From Gnetum montanum (Eukaryota; Streptophyta; Gnetopsida; Gnetales; Gnetaceae), in contig MNCI01002303.1 of assembly GCA_015680685.1 (NCBI GenBank), positions 115,947-179,946 of the forward strand: a stretch of DNA of 64,000 nucleotides. The letters run 5' to 3'. Position 1 is the stretch's first letter, and every line of letters begins with the position of its first letter. A program made the position numbers and the translations under genes. The notes under the pieces are model-generated. The model ran no database searches. It was not told where the DNA came from and saw only the letters and a list, made by a program, of their open reading frames with translations. Positions 22,248 through 34,170 of the stretch are shown here, piece after piece.

Positions 22248-24570
22248 TTGAGGCATGTTCATACCTAGCTCCTCCTCCTCTTCCTCCTCTGGGATGATGA
22301 TGGGGGATGTACTTGCTACCACCTCACTAAACAAGGCATCTAGATGACTTATATCTACATTGACAAATCCTTCAATCTTAGTTTGCTTTAGGAGTACCTC
22401 TTTTACATGCTTTTTTTTTGCCCATTAGTAGCTTGGGCTTCCATTACCTAATGCTTTTCTACAATCATAGCACAAAGAAAATTGATTAACACATGAAATC
22501 AACACATAGCCATGAACCTTAAAACATAAAACAACAAAAATTAAATAAAGCATACTTGTAATTTCTTGCTACAATAGCCTAAGATTAAACTTAAGCTTCT
22601 TTGGGATAGGTTGGTTTGATGTTAGCGATGCTTCCTCCATAGGCCTCTTAAGTTTCTCTCTGGCTATCCCTTCAGCCTTCCTATGTAGTTGTTTAACTTT
22701 CAAGATGCTCACTAGAAATGTGAGAGGATTATCATCATCTATCCTATTGGGGGACTCACATTGACTAACATTAAGTTCCTTCATGGTAATAAACAATGTA
22801 TCATCCACCTCCTCTAGTGGGTTTTGGGCCTACACCGTTGGATACATGCCCTTTATCCAAGGCTTAGAAAGTTAAATTGGATCTTGGGGAACCCATCACC
22901 CATTCCTATACACCACTAGAAACTCTATAAACCTCTTCAAATAATTCATAAAAAATGTAAAGTGCATGTGGATTATTGTAGAGATGTCTACGTGGAGTCC
23001 AAGGATCTCCTCCTGAAGCCTAATAGCCAAAGCAACTGCCCAATTAAACTTGGTACCATCCATCAAGACCTTCTTAAAGTTCCACCCTTATGCAATGCTA
23101 ATTACCTTCTTTTGTGATAGTAATTTAGGAAGCACATGAGACTTGAACAAAGGATACAATTCCTTTGCATCAGGATTCATGGAGCCATCCATGGAAATTT
23201 TAGAGTAGCCCATGTTAGCACCAACCCACTCCAAAAATTTCTTATGATGGAATGATTCCATTACTATCTTGGTGGGAACCTTTGTACTATTATTAGGGAC
23301 ACCAAACAAGTAGTGAAAGAGGCCCTCATTAATATCCATGTTAACCTTCACACTCTAGATGATGGTGTTGAAATGGCCAACCTTCTCATGGAAGGATTCA
23401 ATGACATGCAACATCTTCATTGCAAGGATGGAAGGGATAGGTGCCATAAATACATCAAGCAAACCTGCACACTGAATGTTTGCTTTGATGTACCTAGGTG
23501 CCTATCCCCTCAATCACTCCTATGCTAGTATCACCTCACTAAAATTTAGGATGAGGGTATCCTCATGACATGTCCCTGAAAGTGGTATGGTGAATCAACA
23601 AAGGTTGTAGGTCCTGCAAAGAGACAACCAAAGTTTAGCATCAACATAAGTATAATAAATATTTAGAGAAATAGAACAATTAGAGTTTTCATAACCATAA
23701 AACATTAGAAGTTGTAGCCTTTATGTTTACCTTTCCTCTTCTTCTTCGATGTGGTTTAAGTGAAGGTCTCAGCTGCAAGGGTCTAATCCATGGAGTTGTC
23801 AGAGTCTGCCCACTAGTTGTGCATTGTCTCATCATCCTTACACCTCTTGTATACAAGGTTGAACCTTGTAGCATAGGGATCGAAGTCCCATCTTACCTAT
23901 TGATACACAATAGTTCTAATTTGGGGGGCTTTGGTGAATTCATCTAGGGTAGTTTGAGCCACTACCAAGAATTGATCGTTAATGATCAAGCCTTGATCAT
24001 TGACCTTGTACCTATAAGAATGTCATAAGACCAATGAAGTTAGAAAAGGTAGCTTAGCTAGCAAAGCCAGAAAAACATGAAAACACTATAACAACTATGC
24101 TTACTTTGATAGATGATACATAATGTTGGGCGAGTTCTAGAATAATGTATGGGCTCTATGAGCCACCATCAAAGTATTGTCAGCATTATACTGGCTATAC
24201 TCTGGCATCATCTAGATCTCTATAAGGTAACATGGGTTGATGGCATCTACTATTTCCCTTGATGTCCTAGGAGGTAGATATTTAGTGATAAACTTGACAA
24301 TCAAGCTAGTTGCTTGAGGTAACAAAGTCTCCACTATAGCCCTAGCCACATCTGCAAACAAGTATGACGACAACATCACACTGAAGTTTTGTAGAATGTA
24401 GGCAAGGAATTTCCTTGTCCAAGGCCAAAACCATAGTGATAGCTTTCCCAAAGGCATATTGGGGAGAGGGGTATTGGTCTTGGGATGACCAATGCATTAC
24501 AAAATGCCCAAAAACTTTACAATGATGAGGATGGGTTGCACGTAAACCCTACATGGACAAAGCAAAAACA

Positions 24571-25020
24571 TTATGACCAATTGAAATTACTTAAAAAATA
24601 TAGAAAAAACATCCTAGTCAGAGGTGAAATTAGCCTCTACAAAAAGTTCTAAAGTGTTTATCTAAATTGGCTTAAGAAATTCCATAAAAAAGCATCATTA
24701 CAACCTTTCATAGCCTTAAATTATGACCAATTGGAATTACTTAACAAATTTGGAAAAAAACATCCTATTTGGAGGTGAAATTAGCCTCTATAAAATGCTC
24801 TAAGGTGTTTATCTAAGTTAGCTTGAGAAATTCCACAAAAAAGCATTACTACAACCTTTCATAGCCTTACATTATGATCAATTGGAATTACTTAACAAAT
24901 TTTTAAAAAATAAATCCTAGTCAAAGGTGGAATTAGCCTATGTAAAGAGCTCTAAGGTGTCTATTTAAGTTGACTTATGAAATTTCACAAATGCATTATT
25001 ATATCCTTCCACAACATTTA
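24571..25020. repeat. Three tandem ~150-bp repeats
   Basis: Units begin TTATGACCAATTG at 24571 and 24721 and TTATGATCAATTG at 24872. Each carries AACATCCTA...GAGGTGAAATTAGCCT and CTAAGGTGTTTATCTAA. The period is 150-151 bp. They sit in the presumed large intron just upstream of the FLAYILQ exon. Divergence among units is low, so the amplification is later than most decay here. Confidence 0.65.
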
Positions 25021-27200
25021 CTTCATAGCCCAAAATATTATAGCCAAAATTTCATAGCCAAAATTAAGTCTTATTTTAAGCCATGAATAAATTTAGAAAA
25101 TGCATTAAAACTTAGAAAAAGAATATAGCCATAGTAAAAATATTTTTAAAATTAGTAAAGCCTTTGTTTTTCTTTAAAAACATATTTAAAACATAATTTT
25201 TACATGATCACATCCATCCAACGTTTAACATTATTTTCACAGTTTGGCCAAAAAATTCATTAAAAATTCATATAAGCTCTGATTTCAATGATTTCACCAT
25301 GGAAAGAATCATGAAATCATAAGGTTTGTAGCCATGACTATTACAACTAGAGATACACTAATTTTGCTATATATTTATGATATATATCTATTATTTGGCC
25401 GAGAGAATCTTTTATATTTTCAAATTAATAAATATTTTATATTTACCTCATGTAGAGGCATTATTTGTTCATCATGTTTTTGCCCACCAAATTCAAATCT
25501 ACTATTGTTGTGGATTCTTAGTAGAGTGGCCTTGTTGTAGTGGTTTGTGTTTGCTACTGGGTTACTACAAGAAAAATACAACTCATGCTTTCTCTCTACA
25601 CACAAATTTTGATAATCATTCTACATCAATCATGCCCACTGTGAATAAATGAGTGATTTGATGGAATTTTGAATCATTAAGATGTGTCACTCGATTTCTT
25701 GTTTTTTTTTTTTTTTAGAATTGGGTTGTTTGATGTAAAGTTATTTTGTTTTGATGTTGGAGTGGGTGAAATCGATTTTGCTTTCATAGTTGTGCCATCA
25801 TAGATTGTGTGTGTTTGTATTTGTTTATTTGGGTTGTCAGATTAATAGGGATATATCTTTGTTGGGCATTTCTTTCTTGATTGATCGATTCCTAGATCTG
25901 AGAAAATTCTAGATGAAATGAGGAACCATTCCTGAAACCACTTTTTTCTTCAATATTTGGTTTTAATTTTTAGAAGTAAATAGGTAGTGTGATGTGGTAG
26001 GTGATGTGATGTAGCAGAGTGAAAAATTTCACTCCCTTCTCACCCTCCATTGCACTAGATGTATTGGTCTCTAGGCCAAAATAACCATTTCTTACATGAA
26101 AAATAGCCAAATCTAGCAAAAATGGTAATCCCCATTAACCCCTTTTCATGCAAGGTTGGCAAAAAATTTTAAAAAATTTCATTTGAGCTCCAAATAGAGT
26201 GATTCTATACTATTTGAAAGATTAAACCGAGCCCTATGTACCCATAGTTGATGAAAATTCAAAACCATTGTCACTTATTTAGAAAAATTTTGTCAATTTG
26301 GATGAAAATCTAAAAATGACATAAGCCTCCTTTTGACATAGGCTTAATCAAAAATTTGTAAAAAATTTGTTTTAAGTTCAATTAGAGTGATTCCACCTCT
26401 GCTAGAAAGCTAAAGACAAGATTGATCTAACCATAACAAAAAAACAACTAGAACCATTACTCTTTTCTTAGAAAAAAATTATGATTTTCTAAAAATGGCA
26501 TAAAAGACCTAACTGCATGACCTTAGGAAAATAACCATAACTTAATCATTTCAAAGCCAAATCGAACGAGACAATAGCTGTTGGAAATATTAAACATAGG
26601 ACTACAAATCCATAACATCAGCTTTGAAAAATATGTGGCTATTTTTGTAAGAAAAAATACACAACACTACCTGCTTTTTCCATGTAAAAAGCTAAAAAGA
26701 TAAAATCCAAATTAACATAGCTAGAAAAACATAGCCAAAATAGCTAAAACAATCAATACCCATTAGAAAACATACCAAAATAAGGGGGTAGGATTTTATT
26801 AAAATTTAATTTTGATGAATGCTTTAGCCTAGATCTAAAAAAAATGGCCATACCCCCAAATTTTAGGAAAAAAGCATGAAAACAGCAAGCTTGATTTTGA
26901 AAATCGAATCTACTAATAGCAAAATAATGAAATAACTATGGATATACGTAATAATGGCAAAAATAAGAGATTTTATTTCTTTATAATTTTATTTTACCTC
27001 CTCTATCAATGTAGATCGAAGGAAAATGACCCCACATGTGGCAAGAAAATGCAAAAAAGAACCCATGAAAAATAGTTAGAAATGAAAGCAAGAATAGGTA
27101 GAACTACCTACCTTAGAGTGGTAGCAAATGAGGCCTAGATGGAGATGAACCTAGGAACCTCTGATAGTTCTCTGGCATGCTTATCTATCTTCTAGATTCT
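25021..27200. other. AT-rich non-coding stretch inside the presumed first intron
   Basis: No coding match on either strand. Between 26170 and 26600 three loosely related segments recur (AAATAGAGTGATTCTATACT, ATTAGAGTGATTCCACCTCT, a third at about 26556), a pattern often seen in plant LTR U3 regions. A poly-T run lies at about 25706-25720. The short ORFs at 25334-25652 have no support. Confidence 0.35.
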
Positions 27201-27239
27201 TATATTCCAGCTTTTTCATCCTTGTTTTTTTGGCGCCAT

Positions 27240-27769
27240 GGCAAGCTCAACATTGGGAAAGTTTGAAGATGAGAAGGATGGAGGTTCTACGCTTTGTGGA
27301 ATGAAGATGGGAGGCTTCCAAACTGAGAATAGGTTGCTTCTACTACAAAAATATTTACCAAATATCTCCTCCAATGTGTAGTTTGCAAGGATCATAACTG
27401 TGATTGAAAACTTACAAAATTTAACAATATAAACTACATCTAAATCGAAGTGTCCAACTCTAAACCCCAGCTGATTCAAGTGCACTAAAGTACAAAGGGG
27501 AAAAACTTTCTTCAATGTTGAGATTGGTGGGGAATATCTTCACTTTTCAAATTTTAAAAATTTTTGGATTGTGGACCCCACCATACACCTTCCCTCTTAG
27601 CCAAAAATTAAATCAATGTTGAGTTTTAAGCACTTTTGACACTTAGAAAAATAACAAAGCCTTAATTCCCATGCATCCATGTTGGGGATATCATACCATT
27701 AAAACATAGTTTTTTTTTCTTTTTACCATTTTTAGTAACTTTAACTTATCTTGTTTCAACCCTAGGCTT
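27240..27769. other. Upstream flank of antisense gene copy 2
   Basis: This 530-bp stretch precedes, on the minus strand, the presumed start codon at 27239. The frame 27216-27515 runs through it but its upstream part matches nothing I recognise. The near-palindromes seen upstream of copy 1 are absent here. Confidence 0.3.
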
Positions 27770-29850
27770 CCAAAAGGAGGTTAGACATTAATAAATCTGG
27801 GCAAGTTAGGTTTCCATGCTACAGAAACAACACCCAACATGGGAAAAGAGGTGGGGGTAACACTCATCCTTATCCCCAACAATCATCTAGCCTAATTTTG
27901 ACCTTGAAGTGGATCCCACATGATTTAGAACCCCTCCAACCATGTCTGGCAACCTCGAAACCTCACTAAACCTAGTTAAAACTAGTTAAAACCTTTGGAT
28001 TCGATGTTTCCATGCTAGGGGAGGCTTCATCCATGTTGAGCATCTTATCCCCAATATGGATGGATGGGAGAAAGCTAAAAATGACCTAAATTGACTACCT
28101 AGTAGCTATTTCTCAAAGCCTGGTGATCCCTAGACCCTACTAGAACCCTCTAGAGGTTCAGAATGCTTTAAAAGTAGTTAAATATGGTACAAAAATACCA
28201 TATCTCTCTCATCCATGCTAGGGCCTTCATGTCTAGCTTGGAAGAAATAGGGGAAACTACATGAGATACTTAGGAGCCTTCAAACTACTAGATCTTGACA
28301 CCCAGTATTGATTGTTGACACTAGCAACCTAGGAGACTAACATGCATGGTTGATTGGCTATTGAACTGGCCTAAATATGAATTTCTTCATTATTTCACAT
28401 TAAAGGAGACATCTTCCATGTTTCCTAGTGTGAAAAACTAAGGGGAGTAGCTAGGAAAGTTAGTGGGGTTTCCATAAATGAGAAAACAACCTCAAATTAC
28501 TTTGTACCTAACACTAAAACCTTCACAGCCCTTCTAAATGTCATTAGACTAAAAAAATTAGTAAAAATTAATCTCCTAAGGTTCTTCCATATTGATGAGG
28601 ACCTCCTCTGCACTAAGAATTCTAGTCTTAGTATGGATAGAAGGAAGGAAGTCAAAACTATATTAACATTTGCATGTGGTTTGACTTTTGGAAGCCACCA
28701 AACTTTTGGAAGTCACCTAAAATGATCAAAACTTGTTCCCATTGGTTTCTCCATGTTGATAAGAATCCCATCCATGTTAATCATCCTAGCCCTAGCATGG
28801 ATGAAAGAGGAAAGTCTTAAAACCCTCTCACAACCCTCAAAATGGCCAAATCTCTACCCTAGAAATTAATGGTCAACACTAGCAACCTTATGGACATGCA
28901 TGCATAGTCAAATTGTTAGAAATTAGCAAAAAGGAGGGTCTCCTAATTCTTCCATGCTGAGAGCTCCCTTTTCCATGTTTTCCAATGTGGAAGTGAGAGG
29001 AAAAATTTGGGTGTATTTCAAAATAGCTTGTAGAGAACTTAAACAAACACTTGAAAGTCTTATGTATGTCCTAGGACCTTGTCCACTCTTCCCAGGACCT
29101 TTAGACTTCAATATTGATCATAAGTAGCCAAAAAACCTTTTTCCTTTAATATTCCATGCTAAGCATGGAAATCCTAATGTGGAAAATGGGGCAAACACCA
29201 AAATCAATTTAACAACCTTCGAAATAACCAAATTTTGACATCAGGTATCAGCAATTAATACTTGCAACATTAGAAGCCTACATGCATAACTAGAAACAAT
29301 AGAAAATGATAAAAATCAAGGCCCCTTAGTTCTTCCATGTTGAAAGCCACCTCCTCCACATAGCCTAATGCGGAAGAAAAGGAGGAACTTTAGGGAGACT
29401 CTAAAATGACCTTTAGACACCTAAAGCAAACATCCTACAGCCTTGCATGAGCCCTAATACCAGTTTTACACCTTCTAGAGCCCTCAAACCTTGCAAAAGT
29501 TATCATAGAAAGTGAAAAGCTACTCCCCCTATTATTTAACATTGAGCATAATGTCCCTAATGTGAAAAATAGGGGGAATCTCAAAAACCATTTAGGAAAC
29601 CTTCAAGCTAACTAGTTTTGATCCTAAACCCTAGTCCTCAACCCTGGTAGCCCTAGAGGCACACATGCATAATTAGTTGAGGTCAAAACTAGTCTAGATT
29701 TGGGATTTATGGTTCTTCCATGTTGGGGATCCCTTTCTTCATGATGCATAGCATGGAAACACAAGGGGGGACTTCTTTGGATCCTACAAACACCTCATAG
29801 TAGCATCAAATGATCTTACATGAACTCTAGAACCTTGTTAACAATTATTA
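27770..29850. repeat. ~190-bp tandem repeat block, second copy of the F LTR U3
   Basis: This block matches 20945-22200 in the same orientation over at least 1.2 kb. Examples are CTAGAACCCTCTAGAGGTTC against the left copy's GGAACCCTCTAAAGCTTCC, and TTGACACCCAGTATTGATTG against TTGACACCCAGTACTGACTG. It then continues with further units at about 28400, 28600, 28760, 28960, 29150, 29340, 29550 and 29730, for roughly ten in all. The left edge (27770) and right edge (29850) cut abruptly into unrelated sequence. It is either a truncated LTR of an F-type element with an expanded U3, or a repeat block belonging to P1. Confidence 0.5.
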
Positions 29851-30862
29851 GAGCCTTATCTACATGGACCTCATGGTGATGTTGAACGGTGTATTGACCT
29901 TGATTACCTAGATCTTGAGCTTGAGAGTCTTGTAGATCACATAGCCTCAATAGAGAAACCTTTAGAATGGCTTGAAAACCTAGTAAAAACCCTTAACTTA
30001 GGCAAGCAACATAACTAAAGGCTCTCTAGTTGAGGTTCCTATCACAACACATAGTGGTGGGGAGAAAACCCTTAAACTAAGTTCATCACTGGAACCTCAA
30101 TATGCTCAAGACATCACCAAGGTTCTACAAAGCAACATTAAGGCCTTTTCCTGGTCATATGAAGATATGCCAGGCCTAGACCCATATTTATGCTATCACA
30201 ACATCATACTAGACCCTAGCATTAGACCGGTTAAATAAAAAATGCACAAATTTAGACTTGATTTGACCTTGGAAGTTCATGGTGAGATCTCAAAGCACTA
30301 CCAAGTAGGTTTCATTAGGGCTATCAACTACATAAAATGGGTGTCCAACATAGTGTTAGTCCCTAAGAAAAATGGGAGTATCCATATTTGCATTGATTTT
30401 TGAAACCTAAATAAAGTGACTATCAAGGATGACTTCCCTTTGCCTAGTATCGATTAACTTATCGATCCTATGGTCGAACATGCCTTGTTTTCCTTTATGA
30501 ATGGATTCTCGAGATATAACCAAATTAGGATCAACCCAAAGCACCAAATTAGCATGACGTTTATTAACCCATGGGGTACCTTCTACTATACTATGATGTC
30601 ATTTCATCTTAAGAACACTAGAGTTGCCTATCAATGAGCCATGACCTATATATTCATCAATTACATGTTAGGTTTGCTCAGCGATTACATAGATGATATA
30701 TTCATTAAGTCCAAAGTAGCTAGTAACCATGCAAATGACCTAGATATTGTGCTCAAATAGTGCCTCAAGTACAAGCTTAGGCTCAATCCTAAGAAATGTA
30801 TCTTCAATGTCAAGACTAGTAAGATGCTTAGCTTTGTAGTCTTTGAAGTAGGTATACTTGTT
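29850..30862 (+). pseudogene. Reverse transcriptase, element P1 (5' part of pol)
   Basis: The linker starts at about 29860 and reads SLVDHIASIEKPLEWLENLV, then AFSWSYEDMPGLDPYLC, YIKWVSNIVLVPKKNGS, VTIKDDFPLPSID, ALFSFMNGFSRYNQI, SMTFINPWGTFYYTMMSFHL, YIFINYMLGL and LSDYIDDIFIKSK with the YIDD box, then CIFNVKTSKMLSFVVFEVGI. It is cut at 30862 by a 2.2-kb insertion and resumes at 33084 in the same motif. It is close to M's RT but on the plus strand. Few stops are present relative to its age. Upstream sequence is lost to the repeat block at 29850. Confidence 0.8.
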
Positions 30863-33078
30863 TGTAATACCCATTCATAGGGAGCAAGAGCTAAGACTCG
30901 AAGCCCCCAAGAAAGCTAGTTAAAAGAAGAAAATTCCTAGGTGGCTTTCTTTCTACAACAATTGAACTAACATTAACCTATAAAATTAAAAAAAAATAAA
31001 CAAAGCCTAGATCTAACTCTGAAACAGGTCATTCAGTATTAATTTTAAGAACTAAGACATACTTGTAAAAAATAGTCATAGTAAGATATTAGTGCAAGAT
31101 TCATCATATTAAAAAAATCAAACTTTTTTTATTCAACCTAAAAAGAAATATCTAATTAAGATCATTTACACATTTGTAAACCAAAAAAATAACCACAAAA
31201 GTAGAAAAATTAATAATATCAAATTTGTTCAATCACATAGTAATATTTTATAATTTCCATCAATACAAAAAATGAGATCATCTAAATTTAACTCTTGTAA
31301 CCATTTTACCATTAATCATTTAATTAGGAAATTCATATGTTCAACATTAGAGAATTGATAGATCACAACCACAAATTAACATCCTAGGTTTTTCCCCACT
31401 CCATCAACTTATAGAAAAATATCAAAACTAGACTTGAGAAGGTATAGGAAGAAAAAAAGTATAATTCAAGATTCAAATCCTAGATTTATGCATTCAAAGG
31501 GGAAGGGTTAATTAACCAGATTTCAACCAAAACCAAAGAATTCAAAAATTTTAAAACATCAACAATTATCCATGAGCCCAAGGATACTCTTACTTTCTGC
31601 CAGTGGTACTAATCCTCATATAAGAGATCCTTGGCCCTTATTGGCAATCTTTTGCCAAAAATTCCGTAAATCATTATGGGTGTTTCTAAATCATTACAAA
31701 AATAACTCTCATCCAAGTTATTTAGGTGTGAGAGTGTAGAAGATGGATGGAGAGATCAAAAAAAAAATTATAAAGGTTTCAACAATCTAAGCTCAAAACA
31801 ACAATCTTGATAATTTCATACAAGCATTATGAAGATGGTTAGGTGAGCAAGAAGAGAGAAGTTTGAGAAAATCAACCCTTTTTGGCCATTATTAAACATA
31901 AAATAAATGGATCATTTTACCTCCTTGCTTAGATATCTTGCTTACTAGGAAGAATTATTAGAATATTGGATTGTTTTGCAACACTTCTTTTCTTTCTTCT
32001 TGCTATCTCCAATAGGAACCAGAGTCTTCTCTCCCTTCCTAACCACACTCCCTATTGCTATATCCCTTTTTCTTTTGTTCTACTTAGCTACTTTTTCCTC
32101 ATGTGTTTTTTTCCTATCCTCCTCTCCCTATTTGTAGGTGGAATAAGAGATAATGGATGACTTATTGTAACTAACTTCTTGGGGACTGTTTGTATTCTTT
32201 TCTTTCTTTTACAAGTCCTTTCTTTTTTTTTTTTCAACAATAAGTAATGAGTTCAATTCTCTTCATGATCACTATTAAAAAATCAATAAAATATGTATAT
32301 TCACAAGTTGTAAGTTCAATTCCTAAATAAACAATTTTTGATATTTCAAAGTTCAAATTTTGCTAGATCTCAGGTTCAATTCCTCTTGATAATTACAAAA
32401 CATTCTAACATAATATGTATCTCTTTATCATTCAAAATTGTCATAAGATGCAAGGAAAAGGTTTTTAAAATATATTCATGATAACGGTAGTTCAAGATAC
32501 AAAATCAAATAAGGCATCTTCTTTTTCAAGTCATCAGTAATGTGAATTTTCCCATCATCTTACGTGTCTTGAAAGGTCATCACATGACCTTTCTACAACC
32601 ATGGAGAGGGTACTTATACTTTACCATTTGAAACTAAAAAGAGCAATGCATCACATTTAGGTAAAATATAAAAAAAATAAAATATAAAGCTATAGTGTTT
32701 GCACACAATATCCCTGATTCATGGGTCAGGTTCCTCCAACTTGATTCATAGGTCAAGTTCCTCAATATGAGTATTCTTTTGCATCTTAACATACATGTTT
32801 TAGCTCTTGAGGCACACCTTAGAGTATTGTCCTTTTTTTTCTTTTGTTTCTCAACATCTCTGTTAAAATAGAACAAAAAATATTTTGTTTTTCCATATAT
32901 TATTTATTATTATTATTTTAAAACATTCCTAGCATGTATTTTAAATCATATTTCTTATGCATAAAGTATTTAAACATTTAAGCACACACACAATTTGTCA
33001 ACAAAACATGCACACAAACACACACAAAAACTATTATAATCATTAACACTAAAACTCAAGGAGAAGTGGTTCATTATA
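30863..33078 (+). mobile_element. Solo-LTR-like insertion in P1 pol (2.2 kb)
   Basis: The insert starts TGTAATACCC and ends TTCATTATA (expected TTACA). It interrupts the RT C-terminus. Flanking five bases are TTGTT (30858-30862) and GTGTT (33079-33083), a target duplication with one mismatch. P2 has the uninterrupted sequence at 37390-37420. A TGTAAYACCC start is typical of chromovirus (Tekay/Del) LTRs. There is no gag or pol inside, so this is a solo LTR formed by LTR-LTR recombination, or a short non-autonomous unit. The ORFs at 31966-32160 and 32634-32876 are not supported. Confidence 0.6.
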
Positions 33079-33083
33079 GTGTT

Positions 33084-33770
33084 GATCTTGATAAGGTTAA
33101 GGCCATGTCTAAATTAGCAGTGCCTACTAACCTTAAAGAGCTTTGGAAAATTACACTTTATTCATAGGTTTATCATTAGGATTATGGATAAGTTACAACC
33201 CATGTAACACTTTCTTAAGAAAGGATTTCACTATGAGTGAATAGCTCAATGTCAAGAGGCCTTTCAAAACCTCAAGCAAGATTTGGCACAACTACTGATA
33301 GTCTATCTTCCACAAGAGGGTAAACCATCTTACATCTACCTAGGCATCTCTAATATAACCATTACCTCTTTACTCTATCAAAAATATGATGATGGAGTAA
33401 AAATGCCTATATACTACCTTAGCCATGCATTAGTTGCTTATGAGACCTAATACATTGAAGTGGAGAAGTATTGTCTAGCACTAGTCTTCTACTTGAAGTA
33501 GTGGAGACACTACCTCTTCAGAAGATAAGTCAATGTCATTTGTAAAGGCAATGTACTTAGAGCCATAATAGAGCCATAATAACCAACGTCTATGAAAGTA
33601 GTCATATAGCTTGATGGAAAGCCATAACTATGGAGTTTGACCTTCGTTACATTTCTCAATCCTTAACGAAAGATCAAGCTATAGTTGTGTAGCTTACAGT
33701 TTCACCTATTGATGATTAAGTAGCCATAGATCTTGAGTTTTATGATGAACACATTAAAATTGTTAGGCAA
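33084..33770 (+). pseudogene. RNase H following RT, element P1
   Basis: DLDKVKAMSKLAVPTNLKEL ties RT to RNase H. Fragments then match PIYYLSHALVAYE, the YIEVEKYCLALVFYLK block, WRHYLF and DLRYISQSLTKDQA. This is the ordinary Ty3/gypsy RNase H, with several stops and frameshifts. Confidence 0.7.
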
Positions 33771-34170
33771 CTACCTAAGGGTTATGAGGTGATCATGCAC
33801 TTTGATGGAGCTTCAACTACCCATGGGGCCAATGCCACTGCTATCATAACATTTTCATCTAGTGAAATCCAATCCTTTATCTACTATTTTGAGTTCCCAT
33901 GTACCAACAACATAGCAAAATATGAAGGTTTGATTAGAGGGATTATGGTAGCTTGTGACCTAGGAATTAGATGCGTAGCGATCAAAGGTGATTTACAACT
34001 TGTGGTTAAACAAGTAACCAAAGCATATGAATGTAAGGATAAACACTTACAACCTTATTGTGACCTAGGTAAGTAATTGTTACAACAATTCATAGACATT
34101 GATATCCAACACATACCCTAAAATGAGAACACCATAGCTGATGCAATTGCAATGTTAGCCTTTACTATGA
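33771..34170 (+). pseudogene. Second (archaeal-type) RNase H, element P1
   Basis: A 95-codon open frame from 33789 reads MHFDGASTTHGANATA, EFPCTNNIAKYEGLIRG, CVAIKGDLQLVVKQV and KHLQPYCDLGK, then after a stop HIP-NENTIADAIAML. The four acidic positions (FDG, YEG, GDL, ADA) are all present, unlike in M. The second RNase H between RNase H and integrase marks the Tat lineage. Confidence 0.8.

Larger units (their letters stand above)
22248..27239 (-). pseudogene. Multi-exon accessory gene, copy 2 (antisense to P1 pol)
   Basis: The minus-strand copy of the gene at 8098-11894. The probable first exon starts ATGGCGCCAAAAAAACAAGG at 27239. A long AT-rich gap follows. Exon from 24548 after acceptor TTGTCCATGTAG: FLAYILQNFSVML with AIVETLLPQATSLIVKF. 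Exon ending at 23731 (donor GTAAAC): AQTTLDEFTKAPQIRTIVYQ. Exon from 23613 after acceptor TTGTCTCTTTGCAG: HVIESFHEKVGHF, NMDINEGLFHYLFGV, EWVGANMG, ELYPLFKSHVLPKLL, DGTKFNWAVALAIRL, HMHFTFFMNYLKRFIEFLVV. A later basic block reads KLKRPMEEAS and IPKKLKF. Exon ending at 22265: GFVNVDISHLDALFSE and a run of Glu. Further exons seen in copy 1 are missing because F's LTR interrupts the next intron. Stops are present. Function unknown. Confidence 0.6.

Noticed and set aside
25334-25652. Overlapping ORFs of 61-91 codons on both strands
   Set aside because: AT-rich region inside a presumed intron; no match and no conservation in copy 1 of the gene.
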